DNA of 64,000 bases from positions 58,019,547-58,083,546 of the forward strand of contig NC_092628.1 in the NCBI RefSeq assembly GCF_039555335.1, given 5' to 3'. Position numbers and translations under genes: made by a program. Below, one piece after another: positions 23,301 to 35,592 of the stretch; position 1 is the stretch's first letter; every line of letters begins with the position of its first letter. Under the pieces are notes generated by a model, which saw only the letters and a list, made by a program, of their open reading frames with translations, was not told where the DNA came from and did no database searches. Source of the stretch: Amphiura filiformis (taxonomy: Eukaryota; Echinodermata; Ophiuroidea; Amphilepidida; Amphiuridae).

Positions 23301-23651
23301 ACTGACATCATGACCACGATGACCAGGAGAAAAAAAAGATCATTATGCGTATTACAAATTACATGTACATCCCAAGATTTTCGTAATGTACGGAAGCACA
23401 TTGACTTTGTGCACATAATCTTAGGCCTATAACAAAATGTATATTTTGTACAATTGTACAGCTATCGTTTCTATCCTATGACGTATAAGAGTTGCCTGTT
23501 AATAATAGTGTTATCAAAGTGTCTGCAAAAAACTTGTCATTGCAAGCATCTTTGATGAAAAAAAAAACTAAGGAATTTCACGCCGGAACAGGCTGAAAAC
23601 TTTACCTCGATCGTAAAATCCACCCGATGTATGTCATAAACAATTCATTAA

Positions 23652-24116
23652 AGCCATATTATAACATTTGCTGAGGAAGACGCCTCACTGATTTTTTAAA
23701 ATTCCTTTTTTACACGATTAAATTGTACTTTATTAAACCAATATACCCTGCAAAAATCAAGACTCTAGGTGCTGTAGTTTTGTCAAAATCCGAGATTTTG
23801 AATAAAACGCCGGAACCGGCGCTTTATTATTACGATGGAATTATTAGTCTAACGCATACACGATGATCATAACACACAATGCACGTACACGGCATGCGGG
23901 GACGGTGATATACACAACAAAGGGTCGTACCACAACATGACCGAAGGAGTGGTACGTATTGGCGACATGTGCGCTGGTAGTAAATTCCAATTTTCTTTGC
24001 TTTGCTGTAGTTGTTCGGCTCAAAAATAAAAGGGGATATATCTGACAGTAAAAGCTAACATTTTATGGCAAATAAATATGCTAATCTATTTTGTTTGAAA
24101 ATGTTATAATATGGCT
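23652..24116. mobile_element. TTAA-flanked MITE, 465 bp
   Basis: Terminal inverted repeat AGCCATATTATAACATTT, 18 bp and perfect, with TTAA on both sides. The centre is CpG-rich (GCCGGAACCGGCG near 23811-23823) and contains no gene. Confidence 0.8.
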
Positions 24117-24257
24117 TTAAATTCATTGTGTAAATGTCAGTGATTGTCTCCATGTATTGTTATTGCACCTGCGAAAGCAGTTGTCAAGCTGAATTTAATC
24201 AATTTATACTCGATCGCTGAAACACCACATGAAATCACCTCTCGATATAACCTCCAC

Positions 24258-25346
24258 GAGGTTGTTTAGAGGTTAATAACTGCGCATCGGTTATTTGGAG
24301 GGCATTGTGAAAAATCTAAACATTTTGCCTTTGGAACCGAGGAATATCCCGTGCGCCGAGGGATATTCCGAGGTCCAACTTCAGGCAAAATGCTTAGATT
24401 TTTCACAATGCCTGACATATTACCGATGCAAAGTTATTAACCTCATTCATAACCGTCACTTTCATCTCTTCACTTTACAAAATATCACACAATTTTGCTC
24501 AAAAATGAAAAAATTTTATGTTTTGCCTTTTCAAAAATCGATCAGGCTAAAACAGAATGACCATTGACCAATAACAGAAGTGCGTATCACACTCTGTGCA
24601 AATATGGTAGCGCGCAATCCAAATACATTTTGTACGGCGGCAGGCGCTCTCGCAATTAGTTCGATGCACAACACGGCACGCGCGGAGGTTAATATTTACA
24701 CTGACAGCGCGGAGGTCCACTGTTGTTTATTAGTGACCGCGTTCAGCGTTTGCGTTTTGCCAAATAAATAAAAATGATTGGATCGCATGTATCGCGTGTA
24801 TTAGGCTAATGAAAGTCGATTCCCAGTTTCCCGTTATCCTACTCCGCTCAAAACAATTTGCTGGCCAAATATTTCATTATTTTGAATAAAATGTTGATTT
24901 CTAACAAACTTAAACACACAAATAAATAATTGTGGTTTTAAATATATCATAAATCTCTTTCTGTTGATTTTCAGGGATTTTCTTTGCAGTAGGAGCATGG
25001 TATATGGTTAATAATGAATTAATAATGAATACCTACTCAATTCTCTGTCCCGCACTTTTGATCTGCTCTGATCTCATCCCGTAAAAATATTGTGAAACTT
25101 TTGATAATAGTTGTACAATCACCTTTATGTGGTTGTAAACTACATCTGTAAACTACAAACTGTGATTTATCACATGTATACATGGGTAGTTATTGGTTTA
25201 CACCTGTAACAGATGCAGTAATGAAATGGTATAAAATAATGAATAATGAATAATGAAATGGTCACCTACACAGTCATGAAAAATTATGTAACGGGAAACT
25301 GGGAATTGACTTTCATAAGCCTTAATGAGGTTATGAATAAGGATCG
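24258..25346. mobile_element. Repeat family H, copy 1, interrupted by a nested MITE
   Basis: Positions 24264-24447 form a hairpin whose arms contain GGCATTGTGAAAAATCTAAA and its inverse. This is followed by about 350 bp ending at ATCGCATGTATCGCGTGTATTA; the family resumes after the nested element with TTAATGAGGTTATGAATA. Copy 2, at 49213-49737, is uninterrupted. The later half is CpG-rich. Confidence 0.85.
24804..25321. mobile_element. PIF/Harbinger-like MITE nested in family H, 518 bp
   Basis: Terminal inverted repeats of about 33 bp start GGCTAATGAAAGTCGATTCC on the left and GGCTTATGAAAGTCAATTCC on the inverted right end. The target duplication is TTA (24801-24803 and 25322-25324). The equivalent site in copy 2 of the host repeat (49714-49716) has one TTA and no insert, which confirms both borders. 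The TTA target fits PIF/Harbinger transposons. Confidence 0.9.
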
Positions 25347-25880
25347 AGCACGCCGACTGGCTTAGCAATTGTCCAAGTAGTTTTGTAAACCAATCAGGTT
25401 AGACTTTCACGTAGTTTGCTGGCGGGGGTCCCATTAATTTTTTTTACATTCCCGTAGAAAGCTGTCGCGTTCATTAATGGGCTTATGATTGTGATAAATG
25501 GTTTTTGCGACCAATCACAAAACACCCGTCGGAAATATTGCACACGTCACGCCTCGGTGCAAAAGTGAGCGAGTGGTATAAACTCTGCTTCACACCTGTG
25601 ATTTATGAACCGTATCTGACATTTCTTTGTGAAATTTGTGATTCTCAGCAAAGGGATTCCATGAAATTGACAATATGTTTGCAAGTTATTCCGCAACATC
25701 GGTAATAATTAATATGTTTTATATTTTGTGAGTAGTGCAAGTTGAAGTTAGTGGTTTCGTAAGTTATGTACATGTACAAGCGTGTTCTCAGGAAGATAAA
25801 AGTGACAGGCCGTCCTTGAAGTATATCGGCTGTATAAACGAGAAGTGTGATGTTTCCAGACTGGATATACCAGATCATGA

Positions 25881-27093
25881 CCGGGGGCACTCAACTTTGG
25901 AGGTGACGCGTATGTAGGGCTGTTAAGACCCCTTTTTCAGCATCGCTGTCACCCAAAGACCCATATTTTTTTACGAACACATGCTTTGTCACCCGTTTTC
26001 CATTTAATCTGTCACCCAAAGACTACAGATAGTCACACCTATTTGGGGGTCAACATAAACAATAAACTCAATTGGAATCAGCATATCAATAAAACCACAA
26101 CCAAGGCCAACAGAACCCTGGGTCTGCTTCGCAGAAACTTCTATCACTGCAGTATAGTACAGCAGTGAAGTCAATTGCCTATAAGACTCTTGTGCGCCCG
26201 CAGCTTGAATATTGTGGCACAATTTGGGATCCCTATCACCAAGTATCTATTGACCACATTGAAGTGGTGCAAAATCGTGCTGCTACGTTTGCTACAGGGA
26301 ACTTAAGCAGGGAAAGTAGTGTTACATCCATGAAGAAAGACCTTGAATGGGAAACATTAGAAGAGAGACGCCGGAGAGCCCGGCTTATTCTTCTGTACAA
26401 GGCTACAAACCAGTTTGCTGCTATTGACCTCAGCAAATTTAGCATCAAGGGGGAGACCAGTCATCACCAAGTTACTAGACAAACATCTGCTACTTCATTT
26501 AGGAAAATTCCCACTCAGAAGGACTGCTACAAGTATTCCTTTCTTCCTAGGACAACGGCACAGTGGAACTCACTTCCTCCATCTATTAGGCATTCCCCAA
26601 CTACGGAAAGTTTCAAATGTCAGCTACAAGCCTGCAACCCTCTGGAGTTAACCAGGAGGGCCCTTCTTCGGTAATTGCCTGCTGCCTTGCTCCGCGTTGG
26701 CGTCCTGTGTTGGACATCCTATTGGAGATTACACAGTAGCTAACAGATGCAGAAGACCCTTACAAGTTCAATTTGAACAGCAACTTTCATTTATCACTGA
26801 TTTTGTTACTTATTTTGAAAAAACAAAGAAATTTGAAGTCATTTAGAACTAGAAATTCGATTTTTGAGGTTTCTGTGGCGCTGTTTCGGTTCTCACCCAA
26901 AGATTCCATTTGAAAAAAAGTCATGTTCTCACCCAATGACCCCATATTTTTTACATTTTGCTCTCACCGAATGCCAAAAATCATGCTCTCACCCAATGAC
27001 CCATATTTTTTACATTTTGCTCTCACCGAATGCCCCTTAGTGCGAAAGTGCCAGCCCTACACCAATATCTATTTCAAATTGAAGTGCCCCCGG
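25881..27093. mobile_element. Element with CCGGGGGCAC ends carrying a retrotransposon fragment
   Basis: The ends CCGGGGGCAC and GTGCCCCCGG are inverted and flanked by GATCATGA (25873-25880) and GATCATGG (27094-27101), an 8-bp duplication with one mismatch. Inside, CACCCAAAGACCCATATTTT-type blocks recur on both sides of a reverse transcriptase remnant (25990-26700). The host element is hAT-like by duplication length; the retrotransposon probably landed inside it. Confidence 0.65.
25990..26700 (+). mobile_element. Reverse transcriptase C-terminal fragment (non-LTR)
   Basis: The plus strand reads YLGVNINNKLNWNQHI and KANRTLGLLRRNFYHC, then, after a frameshift near 26165, AYKTLVRPQLEYCGTIWDPY. 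It ends with FLPRTTAQWNSLPPSI and a stop at 26674. This is the thumb and C-terminal part found in many animal non-LTR elements. The catalytic core is missing. The long second frame (about 170 codons) indicates fairly recent insertion. Confidence 0.85.
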
Positions 27094-27101
27094 GATCATG
27101 G

Positions 27102-27962
27102 CGTCATTGTTCGTGTGGCAGTCAAAGCATATGGCTGCAATGGCTTACATGTACATGTATGTAATCAATAGAAGAAGAAAGAATGTCAGAAAAACAGTAT
27201 TTCGCAAATGTTGCACATATCTATAGTAATTTAACTTTTCAGAAATCAATTTTAGAGGGGGAATTTGACACAAAATTTGTCAACATTTTTTTGTTTAAAT
27301 TAAAAAAATTGACTTGGACTCGAATCAGCATTTGGCGAGTTGTGATTCGACTTATGACTCAAACTTAAAATGACTCCGCTCATGGGTAGTTGGGTACTCA
27401 ATTCATTTTTGTTTCCATCATAAAAGATGGGTTTAAATACCAGTATTGAAAGAATTTTGTCTGGACTCAGGAGGTCAAATTATCTTTGGCAATCATATTT
27501 TGTTACTGGTAAGCAATTCATCCTGGAATCAACACTCTGATCACATAGATCTACAAGAAAGTCTGACTAATCATTGGCTACAATGTATATCTATAGAAAA
27601 ACACAGTCACACACTTTACCTTGGGCTGATCTGACCATTTCTTGAGTATGTTTTGTTTGCCCCCGCCCCTAGTCTCTTGTTCAGTGTTCAACATGTAAAT
27701 TAAGTGAAGTTTTGTCATAAATAGAAATAAAAAAGAAGAAGCTAAATTACTAAGTTACTACTGTCAAATAATAAGTCTGGGTGGCAGTTTGGACTTGTGT
27801 CTAACATAAGGCAATTTTCGGTTTCATTTATTCCTTATAAAAATGAATATTTGACCAATTACAAAATATAGTAAAAAAAGTGTTGTTCATGATGAGCAAA
27901 CTACACTTTTTTTGCATACCTTACCATACACATAAGCCCAGTATGTGCAATATTGGAGGATG
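27102..27962. other. No gene seen
   Basis: AT-rich sequence with chance ORFs only. No supported exon pair, RNA gene or delimited element was found. Confidence 0.5.
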
Positions 27963-27970
27963 ATTGCATG

Positions 27971-28114
27971 CAGGGTTGATACTAATCATTTTGGGGCCCA
28001 GACCCCAAATTTTCAGGCATTATTTGGACCCCCAAGATTGAACTTCTCATGTAGTAAAGAGGCTATAGACTCCTTCCTGGACCCCCCAAGTTTGATAAGC
28101 GAATACTACCCCTG
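27971..28114. mobile_element. Small hAT-like MITE, 144 bp
   Basis: The ends CAGGGTTGATACTAATC and (inverted) CAGGGGTAGTATTCGCT are flanked by ATTGCATG and ATTACATG, an 8-bp duplication with one mismatch. Its length and CAGGG ends fit a decayed hAT-type element. Confidence 0.5.
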
Positions 28115-29068
28115 ATTACATGGGTGATGGGCCATCCCCTAATGAAGTACATTTTGTAGAGGGATTGATTTGGTCATTAATAGCTGCATCCCCACTTGAA
28201 AATTGAGTAAAAATACCATGCAACCATTGCAAAATTTTATAAAGTATGTACATTAATTTTGTGTACTCAGCATATAAAATGCAAACAAATCCAAGGTCCT
28301 GACTTAAACAGAATTGATCCATATTTATTCTAATGAATTATTATTAATAATAACTTAGCTAGAATACACCCATATTTTGTTCATTTGTAAAGAAATCCAA
28401 CCAGTTAGTCAAGCGCCAACTTTTAAGTTTACACACCCTGCACATTGAATAGGCTTATGAAATGATGTATTTGCACATGACAGTCGGCAAACCATTACAA
28501 GTCGGCACAGAAGAAAAAAAAGGCGGTCTATCAGACCCCATAACTTTGATCAAAAGCTGTTGATCAAATTTTAGTTGGGTAAACAAACGGTTGGCTTCAG
28601 ATTTGAACAATAGATGGTTGCAGTTATAATTGGTGTTTAGATGGGTTTAGGCTTGAGAGGTGTTCCGAGCTCAGTTTAGTCATTTGATTTCACCATGAAT
28701 CTAGATCTGAATAATTTCACGTAAACAGGTAAGTTTATATCTTGGTAAAATATTTTTCAAATAGCAATTATTGTTTTAATATTTGTTGCATATTTCAGAG
28801 AACTTTTCCGTCATTCATCAGTGGGTCAAAAATGGTCAAAATGTCCCCTGGAGAAAAAATACCAAAATTTGGGCACTAGCTGCTCTTGTTCATGATGCCC
28901 ATGCTGCATGTGTTCGTAAAGAATCATAAATTCACTTAGGCAGTCACCCGTCTTTCGCTGTTTGTAAAAACAGAAGAATTCTTGGTTTGGTTGGTTGGTG
29001 GAAGATTTCAGTCTTGTTTGTTTTCTATTGAATTCTATCATGGTGTACAATATATAATACTGCTACGG

Positions 29069-30640
29069 AAGAAGTTCCACGTAAAAGGCTGAGAGCGGTT
29101 CAGGAAGTGCTTGACAACTGCAAGCATGGACAAAGCTGGAAGCTAATTAATGAAATAACTGGTAGGAAAGCATCAATGAAAGGTCAGCTGAAGGGAGACA
29201 TGCAAAATGAAAGGATTAACAACTGGTTCACCCACTTAAAGATCTTCTAGGTAGCCCTCCAGAAATAGATGGAGAAGATGAGGATATTGTACTGGTGGCT
29301 AAGGCCCGGGGGGGGGGGGTACTCAGTACAAATGACCATACGGGGACGTGCCGCACACATGGGTAGCATTTTCAGCCTTCTGGTATATCAATGACCCCAT
29401 TTATGGGTCTACTTCCAAAATCTCAGCGGCACGTCCCTACCAAAACCAAACTTGAGTACCCCCCCCCCCCCGCCCGGGGGGCTAAGGACCTAAACATCAA
29501 AGTGGCACGATTTAGTCAGGAGGAATATGCAAAGGCAAAGACTGCACTTGTAGAAGGGAAGAGTTGCGGAGAGGATGGTATTCCACCAGAGGTACTTAAA
29601 AGATCTGGATGGCATAGTGTTGGAATTTTGCAACAATGCATTGATTAAAGGAAGCAAGCCTGACCAGTGGTCTATCCATAACATAGTACCAATTCCTAAG
29701 TCAGGCGATCTTAGTCAAGCAGGGAACTATCAAGGGATAAGCTTAAGCTCAGTTGTTGCCAAGATATGCAACAAAATGATTCTAACAGGATCAGGCCTGA
29801 TGTAGACAAAGTTCTTAGGATCAACCCCATACCTCTTTGTGGTGGTATTGGACTATGCATTTAGGGAGGCAGTCAAAGGCAGAGAAGAGCAGCTTGGATT
29901 CCAGCTGAAGAAGAGAAGAAGCAAATCGGACCTGAAATGCTAACAGATTTAGACTTTGCAGATAACATAGCCCTACTGTCAGAGGAAATTCACCAAGCAC
30001 AAGAGCTACTGCAAAGGGTTGAATCATCTTTTGGAAAGGTTGGCCTCTAAATGAATGCTTCAAAAACAAAGTTCAAAGGTGAGCGACTTCAAGTATCTGG
30101 GTGCATGGATGGCTAGCACTTGAAAAAGATGTAAAAACACCCAAAGCAGCTGCATGGAGAGCATGTAACAACCTCAACGAAATCTGGAGGTCAACTCTCC
30201 CAAGGAAATTCAAGACCCGTTTATTTGCTGTTACCGTTGGATCCGTACTAACCTATGGATGTGAAGCATGGAACATGGACCATGTCTCCCAGACTATGTA
30301 AAGAACTTGATGGTTGCTACACAAGAATGCTTAGAGTAGTATAGAACATCAATTGGAAGCAGCACATCACGAACAAAGAGCTGTATGGTGACCTACCAAA
30401 ACTCTCACAGAAGATCAGAGAGAGGAGGACACGTTTCGTTGGGCATGCGTACAAAGCAAAAATGAGCCTGTAGCCAAGCTGATCCATTGGACACCAAAAC
30501 ATGGAAACAGAAAACCTGGTAGACCCCCTTTAACATACATGGATGTACTATTGAAACAGGACACTGGACTGGATGTTATGGATTTGGGAACAGCTATGCA
30601 GGACAGAAGAACTTGGGTGCTGTTGTAGTTTGAGGACACC
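29069..30640 (+). mobile_element. Degenerate RTE-like retrotransposon
   Basis: Plus-strand frames give QSWKLINEITGRKA, then (after the nested MITE) KVARFSQEEYAKAK and LVEGKSCGEDGIPPEVLKR, then KPDQWSIHNIVPIPKSGDL. A deletion of the middle of the domain follows. Next come LDFADNIALLSEE (an FADD box with the second Asp changed to Asn), WRSTLPRKFKTRLF and RRTRFVGHAYKAK near the end. Several frameshifts and stops occur. The 3' end at about 30650 has AAGCAAG-type short repeats. The motif order and the SCGEDGIPPEVLK block are typical of RTE-clade elements. Confidence 0.85.
29304..29479. mobile_element. GC-rich MITE nested in the RTE copy, 176 bp
   Basis: G-run and C-run ends (GCCCGGGGGGG… and …CCCCGCCCGGGG, with TACTCA inside) are flanked by GGCTAAG at 29297-29303 and 29480-29486. 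Dropping the insert and one repeat rejoins the RTE frame as VLVAK followed by DLNIKVARF, which confirms the borders. The host duplication is 7 bp, or 8 with one mismatch, so it is hAT-like. Confidence 0.8.
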
Positions 30641-30659
30641 ACTCATCTTAAGCAAGTAA

Positions 30660-31483
30660 GCAAGCAAGTACATCTTCAATAATGCTCCTTTTTTTCAAAA
30701 TCCTATTGGGTAGTTGTTGAAACAATATTCCGCAGTTCTGTATGCTTCAGTGAAACATTGGTAGCAACCAGCTTTACAATATACAGTGAGTGATGAAGAA
30801 GTATTTCTTTTTGACTGATAAGGTTATCACAGATTACATGGTATTTAACACAATGGAGTATCATCAGTGCTAAAATCTCACTACTATCAATTTCAACGCA
30901 TACAAAACCTGATAAATGACTTGATAAAAGCTGTAAGAGGTGTGATTGCAACCATTGATAAATGGTGATTAAAAAGTTAATCATTTAGCCTATTAAGTTC
31001 TGTAATGCCTACAATTATGGCCTAATGAAGGAGTTATGATTGCAAATTGATCACAAGTGATTGAATGGATACATCGTAAATCTTGGACTTGCGGAAATGA
31101 TCATTCCGAGTGTCTGTTTCATGTGTGAATATAAACAAACTTTATCTGTATTAAGTATGCACTGATTTGTACAGGTGTTGTGGTGAGATCTTTAAATTTT
31201 AATCTTATTTGATAAAGAATAAAATATATACACCATCATAAAAACTTAATATTTATAAAGGGGTGTGACCAGATTGACGGTCTCATCCCCCACTAGATCC
31301 ACAAAACCCAAAATGTCATATGTAATGAATACCTGTAAAAGTAACTCCTCTCATCAAGCTGCTTCTCGGGAGCTCCTCTCATCAAGCTGCTTCTCGGGAG
31401 CTGCTTACATAATAGTGCAGTGGATATTTCTTGTGACTACCAATCCAGTGGTTGTGATGGTTGAGAGTTGAGTCATTCTTGGT
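30660..31483. other. No gene seen; short direct repeat
   Basis: AT-rich sequence without supported exons. A 27-bp unit containing CTCATCAAGCTGCTTCTCGG occurs twice in tandem near 31350-31403. Confidence 0.5.
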
Positions 31484-31818
31484 AATGTTTTTTCTTTCCC
31501 CCTTTTTCTTTTTGCCTTGCTTCTTCTTCCTTTGGCCTCTTCTTTTCTTTGGCCTTTTCTTTCTTTTCCCATTCATTCATTCTTTCTTCCTTTGGCCTCT
31601 TCTTTTCTTTGGCCTTTTCTTTCTTTTCCCATTCATTCATTCTTTCTTCCTTTGGCCTCTTCTTTTCTTTGGCCTCTTCTTTATTTTCCCATTCATTCAT
31701 TCTTTCTTTCCTTCCTTCCTTCCTTCCTTCCTTCTTTCTTTTCCTTTTTTCTTATTTTCTTTTTTTTTTTTTTTTCTTTCTTTCTTTCTTTCTTTCTTTC
31801 ATTCATTCATTTTCATTT

Positions 31819-31898
<80 letters not shown>

Positions 31899-32070
31899 TC
31901 CTACTTTCTTTTCATTTCATTTATTTCCTTTCCTTTCCTTTCCTTTCCTTCCCTCCTTTGCTTTCCTTTCCCTTTCCTTTCCTTCCCCTCATTTCCTTTC
32001 CTTTCCTTTCCTCCCTCTCCTCTCCGTTCCCCTCCCTCCTCCTCTCCTCTCCTCTCTCCTTTTTCTTTAA
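31484..32070. repeat. Polypyrimidine tract with 60-bp tandem repeat and (CTTT)n
   Basis: Almost 590 bp contain nearly only C and T on the plus strand. The first part holds three copies of a 60-bp unit containing TTCTTTGGCCTTTTCTTTCT and CATTCATTCATTC (about 31530-31700). Then follow CTTC and TTTC runs, (TTTC)n of about 90 bp near 31817-31905, and CCTTT/TCCTC mixtures. All long ORFs here are artefacts of the repeat. Confidence 0.95.
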
Positions 32071-32215
32071 TTTTCGTTATCTGTTTCATTTATTTGTGTA
32101 TTTATAAGTTCATGATTATCATATTGTTTATTTATTTTATTTTGATTTATTTATCCATTCATTGTTGTTGATTTATATTTTGATACTTGGTTGATATATA
32201 TTTCTACTGGGTAAT

Positions 32216-32390
32216 ACAATGATCTTGTAGGAAATGAGTCAAGGAAAGCTAAGGAAGCCACTTGCTACATTTACATTTCCATATATTGCAGTTATTGAGT
32301 TGTGACAAATTATACACCAAAACAAATGTTTTGCCATGTGGAAAAGTCATGCATGGAGGAAAATAAAACCTGTGAGTGTGGGCTTTAAAT
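32216..32390 (+). repeat. Dispersed repeat family M, copy 1
   Basis: Contains GGAAATGAGTCAAGGAA, then ACATTTACATTTCCATA, a TTGAGTTG block, a CAAAACAAATGTTTTG block and a GTGxGGGC end. The same order is found at 45645-45835 and 50128-50312. No terminal repeats are visible; it could be a SINE-like or tail sequence. Confidence 0.6.
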
Positions 32391-35300
32391 TTTTCTCAAT
32401 ATTGAGCACAAAAGACAGCTAGCTCAGGCACCACTCTGACTTGCCTTAAATAGTCAAAATAATTAAATTTAAAAATAATGAGAGTAGTTAAGAGTTTTCA
32501 TTGTGTCATCTGATTTCAATAAAGATAGGGAACAAAAGCTTGGATTTTTCCCTCTGATTGAGAATGATGAATATTCTACATGTACGTCACACAGTGTAAT
32601 TTACCCATTACCAACTTCAAAGTAATGCGCCTGTTGCGCCATATTGCCATAGCTCCAAAGCTGCAGCACCCATATTTATCCATCAGTCAAATATGTTGAA
32701 AAATCACTCATGAACTTTCATGTTCATTTATTTTTCAGGTTCAAATTATTGTTAAATTATTCAAATGCTTATATTTACCCCTTTAACGTATTTGGGATTA
32801 AACATTGACTTTGTTTTATATTTTACACCCTGCTACGATTGGTACACTCAGACAGCAGTACTCGTGTTTATGCATGCAGGTGCGCGTAGCTGACCCCGTT
32901 CCCACACACACACACACACAGCGGCCATGTGAAAGATGGATTTTTAATGTCACAAATAACAAAAGATCCGCCAAATTTGCAACGGATCCGCCTCACAAGC
33001 TTCAACGCTACGATAATACACGATGCTAATTTGAGATAGACATTGACATTCGTTACTACAAAAATTAAATATTTGCAATTAAAAACTTGTGTTTTTGAAC
33101 GATTTTGAATTTTATCAATGAAAATGCAGCGATGATGTCATTGGGTTAACAATTTTCCAACTGCTGATTGGTTGATTGCGTCACTGTCATCTGTGCATGC
33201 ACGGTACGGTCCGTACGGAATGATTTTTCGTATGGGTAAAATACACTGTGTCACAGTGATTCAGAGTTTAATGACAGACTTTACATGTTTATAAGAACAT
33301 GTAGTTATTTTGGTAAAATCCTGAGGGGTTAATTTCATTCTATACCATGGTAACTTTTTAAACTTTTTCATGTTGTTGTTTCTATTCTAATTTTTATTCA
33401 GTGTTTTTATATAGCACATCTTTGAGACTTAATTGTGTATTGCACTACTTTGAGACTTCATTGTGCACTGCATTGCGCTAATATATTCATGGTTATATTA
33501 TTATTGTTATTGTTTATTGTTATTGTTATTGTAATTATTATCATTTGATCAATTCTTTGAATTTGACTGTTGAGGAACTTGAGTGTGTTTGTTCCCAAGC
33601 TTGGATTTTGAGTACAGATCAATAAATAAAAACAAAATGACAAATTATTCTTCATTTTATTTCTTCCAGAAAACTGAAGTTCACCAAGTTCATCAGTAGA
33701 TTTCAGCATGATTCAGCAATGTGAACAATAGTATAAATCTAGGCCAACCTCAACAAAACTGATCAAAACCAATGAACCAAGCAGCACACAGTCAGAACCA
33801 GCAGGGATCAAGTGAGAACAACTTTTTTTCACAAACTTAAAGGGACCTTTTCCAGGTACCAGTAAACCACAACACAGATCACTGTTTACTATGTTTACAG
33901 GAGAAAGTGACGTCAGTGTGAGCCAGTGTGCTTTACGTGCCTAGTAAATGGCCCATGTTTAATAGCAACCTGTTGATACTAGTATGAGGTGACTCTACAC
34001 CATGGTATGCCCCACTGCCTTTTAGACGGTATGTAAAATGCAGGAAGAATAGGAAGGATATAATATAACCATGATAACAGCCTATCAAATTCTGCCTATT
34101 TTTTGTTGTCAAGAACAGGATCTTATTATGGAATCATAGATTTTTGATGGTATTTGATTGGATGTGCTTGAGTTGTAAATTGGTGATCTGCAGATGGGTT
34201 AATGTGTGGGTGTACATTGATGTGAACTTATATAACTTGCTTGAACTGATGTGACTTTTGTCATCATGGTCATATGATTTCTATTAGAAGAGAAGTGAAA
34301 GATATTGTTGAATACTGATTGGTGTGTGGTATGGTAACAGAGAACACATATTTACATAAAATAGTAAGTTGAAGTTCTGCATAAACTGTATGCATATATT
34401 TACAGATTGTATACAGATAATTATATTTTGTCAGAATACACTGGAATACCCTACCAATACCATAAAACATGTGTTAAGGCTGTATACAACATAGTAGTGG
34501 TAGGGTATGATCTATTTTTGTTGCTTGTACCAGGGTGCAGGGATATGAGTTGTCTCATACCATCGCATCCTAAACTAGCTTTTTTGCCACAATTTATAAA
34601 TCATTGTTTAAATCATTTTAAACAAGAGATGAAAATGTTTGCTCTAGTACTAGTAGGATGCAGGCTCAGTTCACAAGCATACCACATGTGTAAAATGAGT
34701 GGCTTGTCATTATATTATATATTTCTCCAGGAATCAAACCTTGGATCTCCATCACTCTAAAAAATATATAATTGTACAGCTTGTAAGTGACCAAATGAAA
34801 CAGCAAAAAATCAGTGAATTTTCAAATATTTGCTGCAACAATATATTGTTGAATTGTGAAAGAAAAATAATTGATCAAACCATTGATTTCTTACAATCAA
34901 AGACCCTCTTTTTCTTGGGTCTGTGTTACAATACAATGTTCCAAATCAGGGCCCTCGACAGGCCAAAGGCTTGTGAAAATCACTGCTGGCCCACTAATCA
35001 GTCCCGGGATATGGTACCCTGTGCGTCAGCAGTCAGTTGATTACCTGTTGTTGATTTGCGTATCAAAGTTTTTATAAAGTGTCACAAAAGTGGACCATTG
35101 TAACATTAAAATATGATTTTGAATTTGGGCCCCCGAAAAATTGATGAAGGCCCTTTGAATTTCATTCAAACAATGACCCTAGAAGATTGAGCTTTTTTCA
35201 AACACTGAATGAACATAAATCATGTTCAGTTTTCGCAAATTGTAAACTTTCCAAACTTGTCCATTTAATACTAGAATTTTATAATTTTCAAAATATTCAA

Positions 35301-35580
35301 GATCGTCCTTTGCTTTTTTCCATTCACAGCACATGGTATATTCGCATTGAGCCAGACACTGAGCCAGCCAGACAGACAAGCAGCAGCCAAGGACAGCAGT
35401 TAATACAGTCTTATGAATAATCTAAACAAACACCAGGTTTTGGTAGTACCCAGATCAATGTATATGGTTGACATGCCAACAGGTGAGTGAACCACAACAC
35501 TATAATAACACAAAGAAGTGACAAGAAATGAAATCTTGAGAAAATCGGGAAGGCAAAGGAAAAGAACATTTCTTCGCACA
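32391..35580. other. No gene seen
   Basis: AT-rich intergenic sequence with small simple repeats: (AC)n at 32903-32920 and TTATTG-type repeats at 33495-33540. Short ORFs lack exon borders or recognisable domains. Confidence 0.5.
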
Positions 35581-35592
35581 CATCCCAATAAC

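Noticed and set aside
28692..28731. Short exon-like segment with ATG and a perfect GTAAGT donor
   Set aside because: The frame stops after nine codons and no partner exon is visible.
31461..32171. Open frames of 236, 196 and 173 codons
   Set aside because: They are translations of the pyrimidine repeat in three frames (Phe, Leu and Ser runs) with no gene signal.
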